A stretch of DNA of 32,936 bases from Methanobacteriota archaeon (GTDB taxonomy: Archaea > Thermoplasmatota > Poseidoniia > Poseidoniales > Poseidoniaceae), in NCBI GenBank assembly GCA_002715725.1, contig PAZU01000038.1:1-32936 (forward strand), written 5' to 3'. The position numbers and the translations under genes were made by a program. Position 1 is the first letter of the stretch. Each line of letters opens with the position of its first letter. Under the pieces are notes generated by a model. It made no database searches and was not told the origin of the DNA. It was given only the letters and a program-made list of their open reading frames with translations. Positions 7,468-15,699 of the stretch are shown one piece after another.

Positions 7468-8616
7468 ATGCGTGGCTTCTCAAAGCGTGCTTTAGACATC
7501 CAGCCTACTGGCGTTAGAAAGATGTTTGACATGGCCGGCGATGACGTAATTTCATTCGGTCTTGGAGAACCAGACTTCCAACCACCTCAGATTGCAATCG
7601 ATGCTATGTACAAAGCGATGAATGATGGTCATAACAAGTATACTACCACTGCAGGGCTTCCTGCTTTGCGCAAGAAAATCGCTGAATCATGGCACTATTT
7701 GTGTCCTGGTCTAGATGAAAGCAATGTATGTATGACAATGAGTGGAACAAATGCTCTTCTCAATATTTTTGCTTCACTAGTCGACCCTGGAAAGAACGTA
7801 TTACTTCCAGAACCTTATTTTCCATTATACGGCCCAGATGTAGGGCTTTGGGGAGGAGAACCGAGGTTCTATGAGTGTCAGTTTGAAAATGAATTTGTTC
7901 CTACAATCGAGCATCTTGAGAGTTTAGTTGACGATGATACAGTAGCTATCCTCTACAACTTTCCTTCCAATCCAACCGGTGCAACAATCACTCCTGAACA
8001 GCGAGATGAACTGTTAGCATTTGCTCAGCGCCATGATTTGTGGTTGGTAACTGATGAAGTGTATGATAGAATTGTGTTCGATAGCGAACACGTTTCTTTT
8101 GTTGGTAGTGATGATGATAGAGTCATTTTGATCAATTCATTCTCGAAAACATATGCGATGACTGGTTGGAGAATCGGTTACATTATGTCTGCAAATAAGG
8201 AAGCGATGAGTCAAATGATTAAGTTGCAATATTACATTACTGCATGTTCAAATGACGCCATGCAATATGCTGTTCTCGCTGCAATAAATGAAGCGGATGA
8301 TTACCCCGATGAAATGTGTGCTGAATTCAAGGCAAGAAGAGATATAATTTGTTCTCGATTGAATTCTATGCCCGGCGTACAATGCCATGTTCCTGAGGGT
8401 GCATTCTATGTTTTCCCAAAGGTGGAGGTACCGGGAATGAGTAGTGAAGAAGTTGCTATCGAATTGCTTAAAGGCGGTGTTTTGTGTTCTCCTGGTAGTG
8501 CTTTTGGGCCTTCAGGGGAAGGGCATCTTAGATTTGCATATACGATTTCTCGAGATGATATTTCATTGGGAATGGACAAGACCGAATCAGTCCTAAAGCG
8601 TCTGCGCGGCGATTGA
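7468..8616 (+). CDS. Class I/II pyridoxal-phosphate aminotransferase
   Basis: A 382-residue fold-type I aminotransferase of the aspartate aminotransferase family. Visible landmarks are GLGEPDF (31-37), NPTG with N168, D196 and Y199 in TDEVYD, the PLP Schiff-base lysine K227 in SFSKTYAMTGWRIGY with R235, and the C-terminal substrate-carboxylate arginine in GHLRFAYT. It transfers amino groups between an amino acid and a 2-oxoacid in the cytoplasm. The substrate (Asp, aromatic or Ala) cannot be decided from motifs alone. It sits 25 bases after the protease gene, and only one base separates it from the next gene, so it is probably in an operon with both. Confidence 0.9.
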   Translation: MRGFSKRALDIQPTGVRKMFDMAGDDVISFGLGEPDFQPPQIAIDAMYKAMNDGHNKYTTTAGLPALRKKIAESWHYLCPGLDESNVCMTMSGTNALLNIFASLVDPGKNVLLPEPYFPLYGPDVGLWGGEPRFYECQFENEFVPTIEHLESLVDDDTVAILYNFPSNPTGATITPEQRDELLAFAQRHDLWLVTDEVYDRIVFDSEHVSFVGSDDDRVILINSFSKTYAMTGWRIGYIMSANKEAMSQMIKLQYYITACSNDAMQYAVLAAINEADDYPDEMCAEFKARRDIICSRLNSMPGVQCHVPEGAFYVFPKVEVPGMSSEEVAIELLKGGVLCSPGSAFGPSGEGHLRFAYTISRDDISLGMDKTESVLKRLRGD

Positions 8617-8617
8617 A

Positions 8618-9199
8618 ATGTGGATTGATTTTTTCGAGTTTTTCAGTGGGGCTATAATGGCCTATCTAATCACTCGAATTCCATATCTTACCTTTCCAAG
8701 AGTAAAGTCTTGGAATGAACAATTCCCACCTCATCCAGGACCAATTTACGTGGATGCACACTTGGTTCAAAGAGTTCTGCATATGAGAATGTTCTACTGG
8801 TTGGCCATAGTATTTGCAATCATTCCACTAACCTTTGGGTGGATTAGCCTAGCCCATGGTTCTGCTCCTTTCGGATTTGGTTTGTGGACAGTAGCGGGCT
8901 GGTTAGTTCTATCCAGAATAACTGGTTTCTTTGCAGGCGAAGAAGCTCCATGTAACAAACAGATGGCTATGCGTTTGCAACAGGTAAGGAACATTTCAGA
9001 TTCTGAAGATGCGTGCTGTGCTTTTGCGCAGCCTATGTGGGAAGTAACTTCAGTAAAATGTAAATCGTGTGGAATAGTTCTACTAAATGAGCCAAGACCG
9101 GATTTGGGTAGGCCAAGAAGTGATGGTTGGATTATGGGATTCGTACGCCTAATACTTACAGATGGTAAGCCAATAATGGCGGTTGATGAAGAAGAGTAA
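8618..9199 (+). CDS. Membrane protein with C-terminal Cys-containing domain, unknown
   Basis: A 193-residue protein I do not recognise. It has an N-terminal hydrophobic segment (about 5-20), a Pro-rich connector, two further membrane helices (about 58-78 and 85-105), and a soluble C-terminal part with cysteines at 112, 133, 134, 148 and 151. KCKSCG (C148-x2-C151) looks like half of a zinc or thiol site. The start follows the aminotransferase stop by a single base, suggesting translational coupling. The stop directly abuts the stop codon of the convergent gene on the other strand. Confidence 0.7.
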   Translation: MWIDFFEFFSGAIMAYLITRIPYLTFPRVKSWNEQFPPHPGPIYVDAHLVQRVLHMRMFYWLAIVFAIIPLTFGWISLAHGSAPFGFGLWTVAGWLVLSRITGFFAGEEAPCNKQMAMRLQQVRNISDSEDACCAFAQPMWEVTSVKCKSCGIVLLNEPRPDLGRPRSDGWIMGFVRLILTDGKPIMAVDEEE

Positions 9200-10555
9200 T
9201 CAATCAAACATTGAACCGAATCCTTCGAATTCAGATTCCTCTTCTTGTGTGTTTTCAGTTTCTATATACTGAGGTGCTTCTGAAATAATTTCAGATTCAT
9301 CTACGAATGAAAAGGTATCATCAGTTGCCGAAACAACATCGATACCACTACTGATTCCTTGAGGCGATGCGTTAGCTGCTGCCACGGCTGAACTTCCTGC
9401 GCTTTGAGCTTTGGATGCGATTCCTGATGCAGCAGTTGCAGCAATACCTACTCCTATACCTACAGCAGCACCAGTGACAGTACCAACCGTTCTACCAATC
9501 GATACGATTGCTCCTCCATCGCCTTCTTCTTCGGGAGATTTAATTGCGACTTCATCTCCTAAACGCATCCATTCAGGAGGTGTTCCAGCACCTCCTCCAA
9601 GGCATGCAAGCGTGGTAAATGCTGCCAGAGGCATAACTGCGAGTGCAGTTAATAGATCTAAGAATGAGGCCTCAGGAACGCTACCAATTTGCAAGAAGTC
9701 CTCCATGAATGATTGTTCTAGGTGCAATGTGTTCGAAACATCTGCTCCAACCCATGAAAGAACGATTACACTGGCTAATCTTCCCATCAACCACAAAACG
9801 AGAACAGGTGCTAACCATGATAATTTGGTCATTGAAATCAACCATCTTCGTGTAAATGCAGCGATAGTGATGTGTTTTCTAGCGAATTTTGGAAAGACTC
9901 TCATCACCAGTACTAGTACAATTAGATAGCATGCTAATGCTACCTCTAATCGTCGGTTTGCTCTTATCCATTCATCTGGGATAAATATCACAAATCCTAA
10001 TGGTATAATCACCAACATCAATTGGAAAGGTATTGCAAGAAGAACAAGGCCTCCATGAGTCGATAACAGAGAGTGCCTCTTGTGAATCCTGTCACTCACC
10101 ATTACTGTCAATTTTGCATGGGGTGAATGCGCATGGCTTCTTCTAGAATTGCGTAAAGTTGCAGCGTCTCTCTTAGCCCTGGTCAATCCTAATGCTGCTT
10201 TCCATCCACCTTTTTCTACAACCCAGAGAGGTGTGAATCCTCCGAAAATTAGTGCCAGTAATAGAGCGATCATTCCGTATGCTAGAGATGCCGCAACAAT
10301 CCATGGAATCATTTCGGATTGAAACGACATGGTGAAATTCTCGGAGGCCATTTCAAACTCGATGAGGTATGTAATCGAGAAAGCGGCCATCGGAGTAAGG
10401 AAAATCTGACAGAAAACCAGACCTGTCAACCAGACCCGAGCCGCGAACGGCCCTTTGTCAGAATACTCACTCACGATATTATCCCGCCCCTTTGCTTTCT
10501 CAAAGGTTGCCCTAGATTTATGAGATAAAATAGCGATTAAATCGGTAAAATCCAA
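9200..10555 (-). CDS. Polytopic membrane protein with Gly/Ala-rich and acidic tail, unknown
   Basis: Up to 451 residues, with about six or seven transmembrane segments (about 41-65, 84-112, 168-194, 205-220, 245-268, 299-322). A Gly/Ala-rich low-complexity stretch (about 350-400) and an acidic C-terminus follow. No family is recognised. The frame opens with TTG at 10555, just after an in-frame TGA. A GTG at 10474 (residue 28), preceded by the purine-rich AAAGGGGCGG, is an equally plausible start and would leave more room for the divergent promoters. The C-terminal end touches the stop of the 8618-9199 gene with no intergenic bases. Confidence 0.65.
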   Translation of the reverse strand: MDFTDLIAILSHKSRATFEKAKGRDNIVSEYSDKGPFAARVWLTGLVFCQIFLTPMAAFSITYLIEFEMASENFTMSFQSEMIPWIVAASLAYGMIALLLALIFGGFTPLWVVEKGGWKAALGLTRAKRDAATLRNSRRSHAHSPHAKLTVMVSDRIHKRHSLLSTHGGLVLLAIPFQLMLVIIPLGFVIFIPDEWIRANRRLEVALACYLIVLVLVMRVFPKFARKHITIAAFTRRWLISMTKLSWLAPVLVLWLMGRLASVIVLSWVGADVSNTLHLEQSFMEDFLQIGSVPEASFLDLLTALAVMPLAAFTTLACLGGGAGTPPEWMRLGDEVAIKSPEEEGDGGAIVSIGRTVGTVTGAAVGIGVGIAATAASGIASKAQSAGSSAVAAANASPQGISSGIDVVSATDDTFSFVDESEIISEAPQYIETENTQEEESEFEGFGSMFD

Positions 10556-10628
10556 TTTTCACACCTGTCCCCTACGGGGACATGTGAAGGCGACATTCAT
10601 ATGCAGAGTGATAGTCGCATGTCCGTTG

Positions 10629-13600
10629 ATGAATATGCGCAAGTCGTTACCATTGTTCTTGGTGAGCCTCCTTTTGGTACAATCGATAATGTCAATTTCT
10701 GTTCAGAATGTTGAAGCCACAATGGGCCGCGGTGGCTCTACTGATGATTTCTCTGTCACAGATATTTCAATCAATTCAACTTCTGCAAGCCAATGGATTC
10801 AACCCGATGGTAGCGTAGTGATGTATGTTGCCAAGGGCGAACTCGTGGAAATTTCTGTTGAGGTGAAGAGAGGTGGTGCATCCCTCCAAGGCTCAAACGC
10901 AACAGTGACTGTGGAAATGGTTCATCCAATCGGTTTCGTAATGAATACTACTTCTTGGAATACTGTTCCTCTGTTGGGAAGTCAATCATTTACAGACTCT
11001 TTTGAATGGGAAGCATTCGTAGCTCATTCATATCTCAATGTATCCAATAATGAGTTGTCTGGTGGTATAATTATCAGGGCTCATGTATTCAATCCTTCAG
11101 ATGATCGAAATGAGAATGACATGATGGAGAAACCATTGCCTGTTGCTTTGGCACGTGACGACATGGATGCAGAAGGCGACCCAAGAGATTCAGCGCTTCC
11201 AGCAGCTGCAATTCCAACTTTCTACGGTGGAGAATATCCTCTTGACGGAAGCGATGCAAATGGACTTGGATACTGGCAAGAGGACAATTCAGCATCTGCA
11301 GTCGGTGAAGCTAATTGGAGACATGCTAACTCGGGTTCAGATTATGCTTCTAATTCTAGAAGCCGTCTAGTATTCGCTTTCAGAGGCACAAACAGTAACT
11401 GTGGCTATGGTGCGTCTTTGGACGGAGGATTATCTCAACAATACATCCAATGGATGTGTAAGATGCAACTCAATTCTGCAGGTCTAATGTCTGCACAAAT
11501 GCATGTCCAAACATGGGGCCAAATGGGTGCAGGTGATTTCGTTGCACTTGAACTATGGAGAGGCAACGGCGCACCTGAAAATACCATTTCTCACAATTTC
11601 GTAGAGGATGCGCCAAGCACTACACCCGGTCAATGGAGTAATATTTCATGGGATCCAACAGACCAACTAGGCGGGCATTCATGGTCATACGGTATCTTGT
11701 TCCAATCAGATAGTTCGGGTGCATCTAGTGGAATGCACGTCGATGATTTCGTTATGTTTGGAATTGAGAAGGTTAGCGAATACACTCTAGACATTACTTG
11801 TGACGACCCTACTGGAGGATACACAACACCTCCAAACACGATTATTCCAATGTACTGTGTTGTAAAGAACAATGGTTACCAATCTGCACAAGTAAGAATC
11901 CAATCCAATGTTTCCAATGTTTCTTGGATGAACCCAAGTCTGCCTGCGATTAGAATCGATAGTGAAAACCCTAACCAACATGGAACCACTGTTATGCTAC
12001 CCGCAATACCAGGAGGAAACACATCTGAAATGTGGATCAATCTATCAGTTCCTGCTGGTGCAGATGTCCAACAACAAGTTTGGCAAGTCTGGTGGGAAGA
12101 TGCAGGAGGTACTCAGTTAGGCGAAATGGGTCGGATAACTGCAGACCTAGCAATAACAGAACAGTATGGCGTTCACCTATCTTCAACCGCACCTCTGCTT
12201 GCTGATAGTTTGTATCCTGGTGAGACGACATCTATACCATTCAAATTACAAAACGCAGGGAACAGAGAAGCGGGGTACACAGTAACTTCCAATTTCCAAA
12301 GCGAAGGTTGGGTTTCGTATGTTACAGATTTGAATCACAGTATTGTTCAGATGCCTATGCCTCTAGTTAAGGGAGAGGAAGTACAGTTGTTGCTTAATGT
12401 AACAGCTCCTGCTGATGCCTCACCGGGAGATGTCCCTTTCTCATTACGCGCTGTATGTCCTTCATGCGGTGAATCACTATTCGGTACTGATGTTATTTCT
12501 AAGAAAATTGAAATTCCAGTTCTAAGAGAAGTGGAAATGTATGCTGAAGAAATGGAAATTTTGGCTCCTGCGAATGGAAATTCAAAGGTAGTATACATCG
12601 ATTTGCTGAATTTAGGAAATGACGACGAAGCATATGCTCTAAATCTTGTCCAATCTAATTGGAAATTACAAGCCTACCTTTCATCTGACGAGACTCCAGT
12701 TCTTGATGCATGGGACGGAGAAACAAGTATTGCACTGAATCTTCCTATGCCGGTGGGTCTTGCTCCGGGACTATACACTGCAAGAGTAACTGCAACTAGC
12801 CTAGATGACCCAACAGTTTCAGAACAGATAACAATCAATGTGGATGTTACTGATACCTCTGCGGTATGGGTTTCTGATGAAGAAGCCGACCAATCTTACA
12901 TTCCAGGTTCTGAGGCTCAATCAATGCGTTTCGAAGTTAGAAATGACGGCAATCAGGATGATAGATTTACTATGAGCATGGAACTCCCAGAAGGAATGAA
13001 TGCAGAATTCGTTCAACTTGTAGATGGCGACATGACTCCAATTTTGGAGCCAGGCGCTACCCACAATGTTACTGTCAGATTCACGTTTGATGAAGGAACA
13101 AATGGTCAATTGATTCTCAAGGTGGTAGCGACAAGTGTCAACGATCCAACAGTTTCTAGTAACGGCAAGTGTACATACAGAGTTGGTTCCCAGAACTGGC
13201 TTAGAATCATCTCTACCGAATCAACAATTATCGATGAAGCTGGTGAGTATGAGGTCATTGTTACTGTCAGAAACCAATACAATGACGGCCAATCCGTCAC
13301 TATGGACCTCGACCAAGGCGGCACAAACCGTTGGTACAGTGCTTCTGTTGCTGCTAACGACAGAGACTTCTGGTTGGAAGTTGAAGGAAATAGAGAGGTA
13401 ACCATCAAGTTTGTAGTTCAAAGTTCAAGTCTTGAAAACCTCGATGAAGAATTTATTGAAACATCTGTAACTGTTTGGGCTATTTCAAATTCAGTTGAAG
13501 ACGCAGCATCTCTAGAATTACCTGTAACTCTGAAGAGAACTTCAGCAGATGCTGATTCTGCTTCTTCCGGAGGAGATTCAATCGATTGGGTTGGAATCGG

Positions 13601-13916
13601 AATCTGGGTTGTTGGTGGTGCTACAATCATTGCTTTACTTGGAGTATTATTGATGGTTCTCAACAGCGAAGAGGAAGAAGAACAGCCAGACTGGGCTGGA
13701 GATGGCTACGAAGATAACCTGACTGCAACCTATGGCGCAGTTGCTGCGGCACCAAATGTTGGCTCAATGGAAAACAGTGTTCAAAACATGGCGCCTCCAT
13801 CGCCGGAACCGACTGTTCAATCAGGTCCTCCGGTTCCAGCAGAAGGCCTTCCAGAAGGCTGGACTATGGAACAATGGAGCCACTATGGGCAGCAATGGCT
13901 CGACAATAACCGTTGA
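10629..13916 (+). CDS. Large secreted surface protein with Ig-like repeats and C-terminal membrane anchor
   Basis: About 1095 residues. It has a signal peptide (about 1-28), an extracellular region whose first third resembles a jelly-roll or MAM/LamG-like domain, then four or five beta-sandwich repeats of the CARDB/NEW kind. These are recognisable by recurring phrases such as QNAGNREAGY, LNLGNDDEAY, RNDGNQDDRF and RNQYNDGQSV. A transmembrane helix lies at about 988-1012 and an acidic, Pro-rich cytoplasmic tail ends in GWTMEQWSHYGQQWL (1077-1091). Likely an adhesion or cell-envelope protein. ATG 10629 is preferred over the upstream GTG 10584 because the signal peptide begins there (ATG 10635 is also possible) and TTCATATG about 30 bases earlier could be a TATA element. 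Confidence 0.75.
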   Translation: MNMRKSLPLFLVSLLLVQSIMSISVQNVEATMGRGGSTDDFSVTDISINSTSASQWIQPDGSVVMYVAKGELVEISVEVKRGGASLQGSNATVTVEMVHPIGFVMNTTSWNTVPLLGSQSFTDSFEWEAFVAHSYLNVSNNELSGGIIIRAHVFNPSDDRNENDMMEKPLPVALARDDMDAEGDPRDSALPAAAIPTFYGGEYPLDGSDANGLGYWQEDNSASAVGEANWRHANSGSDYASNSRSRLVFAFRGTNSNCGYGASLDGGLSQQYIQWMCKMQLNSAGLMSAQMHVQTWGQMGAGDFVALELWRGNGAPENTISHNFVEDAPSTTPGQWSNISWDPTDQLGGHSWSYGILFQSDSSGASSGMHVDDFVMFGIEKVSEYTLDITCDDPTGGYTTPPNTIIPMYCVVKNNGYQSAQVRIQSNVSNVSWMNPSLPAIRIDSENPNQHGTTVMLPAIPGGNTSEMWINLSVPAGADVQQQVWQVWWEDAGGTQLGEMGRITADLAITEQYGVHLSSTAPLLADSLYPGETTSIPFKLQNAGNREAGYTVTSNFQSEGWVSYVTDLNHSIVQMPMPLVKGEEVQLLLNVTAPADASPGDVPFSLRAVCPSCGESLFGTDVISKKIEIPVLREVEMYAEEMEILAPANGNSKVVYIDLLNLGNDDEAYALNLVQSNWKLQAYLSSDETPVLDAWDGETSIALNLPMPVGLAPGLYTARVTATSLDDPTVSEQITINVDVTDTSAVWVSDEEADQSYIPGSEAQSMRFEVRNDGNQDDRFTMSMELPEGMNAEFVQLVDGDMTPILEPGATHNVTVRFTFDEGTNGQLILKVVATSVNDPTVSSNGKCTYRVGSQNWLRIISTESTIIDEAGEYEVIVTVRNQYNDGQSVTMDLDQGGTNRWYSASVAANDRDFWLEVEGNREVTIKFVVQSSSLENLDEEFIETSVTVWAISNSVEDAASLELPVTLKRTSADADSASSGGDSIDWVGIGIWVVGGATIIALLGVLLMVLNSEEEEEQPDWAGDGYEDNLTATYGAVAAAPNVGSMENSVQNMAPPSPEPTVQSGPPVPAEGLPEGWTMEQWSHYGQQWLDNNR

Positions 13917-13976
13917 TATTCAATTGCGATGGGTTGAAGATAGGCTTCCCGTGGGATAGGTTGCCGAGGTAGTTAC

Positions 13977-15599
13977 ATGTATGGAAATGGACAGGCACCG
14001 ATCTTCATTCTAAAGGAAGGAGTACAGAGAACAAGAGGCCGTAGTGCCCAATCCAACAATATTGCAGCAGCTAAAGCTGTAGCAGATGCTGTTCGCAGCA
14101 CTCTGGGTCCAAAAGGAATGGACAAGATGTTAGTAGATAGCATGGGCGATGTAGTAATCACAAACGATGGAGCAACCATCCTAAAAGAGATGGATATCGA
14201 ACATCCTGCTGCAAAGATGATTATTGAAGTAGCAAAGACTCAAGAGCAGCATTGCTATGATGGAACAACTACTGCTGTTGTGTTATCTGGAGAATTACTG
14301 AAGAGGTCGGAAGACCTAATCGAGCAAAATGTTCACCCTACCGTAATCTGTGAAGGATTTAGGCTCGCTGCGGAAAAGGCAGTGGGTTGCCTTGAGTCTC
14401 ATGGGATTTCAACAGAGAACGATGACTCCGTTCTAATGGAAGTAGCAAAGACTTCGCTAACAGGCAAGTCCGCAGGGGCAGTCAAGTCATTTTTAGCTGA
14501 CATCTGCGTTAGAGCAGTCAATTCAGTTGGAACCATTGAAGATGGTGAGAGAATGGTAGATTTGTCTGATATCAAAGTAGAGAAGCGCCAAGGTGGCTCA
14601 ATCAAAGACAGTTCATTAGTGGACGGAATCATACTAGACAAGGAAAGAGTACACGCTGGAATGCCTCGTTCTGTTTCCGATGCAAAGGTTGCATTGATCA
14701 ACAGTGCAATCGAAGTCAAGAAAACTGAAGTTGACGCAAAGATTCAGATCACAGATCCTTCGATGCTTGCTTCATTCCTTGAGGAAGAAGAGAATTACAT
14801 CAAGGGCCTAGTGGAGAAAATCCAGGCTAGTGGTGCAAATGTAATCATTTGTCAGAAGGGAATTGATGACCTTGCTCAACACTACATGTCCAAGGCAGGA
14901 ATCTTCGCAATTAGAAGAGCAAAGAAGAGCGACATGGAAGCACTTTCAAAGGCTACTGGTGGTCGAGTTGTGACAAATATTGACGACTTGAGCGATGCAG
15001 ATTTAGGTGTTGCAGCGAAGGTAGAAGAGCGCAAAATTGGCGAATCTGACATGACCTTCATCACTGGTTGTCCAGAGGCGAAATCAGTCTCAGTATTACT
15101 TCGTGGAGGGACTGAGCACGTCGTAGATGAGATTCGCCGTGCATTCGATGATGCAGTTGGTGTGGTTTCAGTTGCTTGGGAAGACGGGGCAGTCTTGACT
15201 GGCGGTGGCAGTGTACTTGCTGCACTTTCACGTGAACTAAGGTCATACGCTGAATCTGTTGGCGGTCGCGAACAAATGGCGATTGAAGCATTTGCAAGCG
15301 CTCTAGAAATCATTCCTAGAACCCTCGCTGAGAACGCAGGTTTGGACCCAGTAAACACAATTATAGAATTGAGAAAGGCTCATGCTGACGGCAAAGGTTA
15401 CTCTGGAATCAACGTAGAAGATGGTGGAGTAATGGACATGTGTGAAGCTAATGTCTTGGAACCTCAAAGAGTTGTTGAGCAAGCAATCCAATCCGCTACT
15501 GAAACAGCGATCATGATTCTAAGAATCGATGATGTCATTTCCTCAAAAGGCGTATCCGGGGATGACATGATGGGTGGAATGGAAGATTTCCATATGTGA
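13977..15599 (+). CDS. ths: Thermosome subunit (group II chaperonin)
   Basis: A 540-residue archaeal chaperonin subunit that forms double-ring, ATP-driven protein-folding complexes in the cytoplasm. The sequence has the equatorial signature [21 protein letters not shown], then [10 protein letters not shown], the nucleotide-binding [14 protein letters not shown], and the late equatorial VLTGGGS. The usual EVGDGTT context is EQHCYDGTT here, so the residues before the Asp differ from the consensus. The C-terminus has MMGGM but not the long GGM repeat common in archaeal thermosomes. It is monocistronic by spacing: 60 bases after the surface-protein gene and 100 bases before the next, with palindromes downstream. 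Confidence 0.96.
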   Translation: MYGNGQAPIFILKEGVQRTRGRSAQSNNIAAAKAVADAVRSTLGPKGMDKMLVDSMGDVVITNDGATILKEMDIEHPAAKMIIEVAKTQEQHCYDGTTTAVVLSGELLKRSEDLIEQNVHPTVICEGFRLAAEKAVGCLESHGISTENDDSVLMEVAKTSLTGKSAGAVKSFLADICVRAVNSVGTIEDGERMVDLSDIKVEKRQGGSIKDSSLVDGIILDKERVHAGMPRSVSDAKVALINSAIEVKKTEVDAKIQITDPSMLASFLEEEENYIKGLVEKIQASGANVIICQKGIDDLAQHYMSKAGIFAIRRAKKSDMEALSKATGGRVVTNIDDLSDADLGVAAKVEERKIGESDMTFITGCPEAKSVSVLLRGGTEHVVDEIRRAFDDAVGVVSVAWEDGAVLTGGGSVLAALSRELRSYAESVGGREQMAIEAFASALEIIPRTLAENAGLDPVNTIIELRKAHADGKGYSGINVEDGGVMDMCEANVLEPQRVVEQAIQSATETAIMILRIDDVISSKGVSGDDMMGGMEDFHM

Positions 15600-15618
15600 T
15601 TTTATCACTTTAGTTATT

Positions 15619-15636
15619 CTCTCCCTTTAGGGAGAG
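15619..15636 (+). repeat. Perfect 7-bp hairpin after thermosome gene
   Basis: CTCTCCC-TTTA-GGGAGAG is a perfect inverted repeat 20 bases after the thermosome stop. A second small inverted repeat, GACTA-GTCCA-TAGTC, follows at about 15653-15667. No T-run follows either, so they may stabilise a 3' end or act in the leader of the downstream gene rather than terminate. Confidence 0.45.
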
Positions 15637-15699
15637 GTACGAACCTTCAAAGACTAGTCCATAGTCGAACAGACTGCTCTAAGGGGCACGGGTGTTCTA

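Noticed and set aside
9411-9929. 172-codon frame on the plus strand
   Set aside because: It lies antisense inside the membrane protein gene, over its Gly/Ala-rich tail, which creates long shadow frames.
14882-15358. 158-codon minus-strand frame in the thermosome gene
   Set aside because: It is a shadow of a well-supported gene with clear chaperonin motifs; it has no motif of its own.
15619-15636. The CTCTCCC/GGGAGAG hairpin as an intrinsic terminator
   Set aside because: No T-run follows, so it is recorded only as an inverted repeat.
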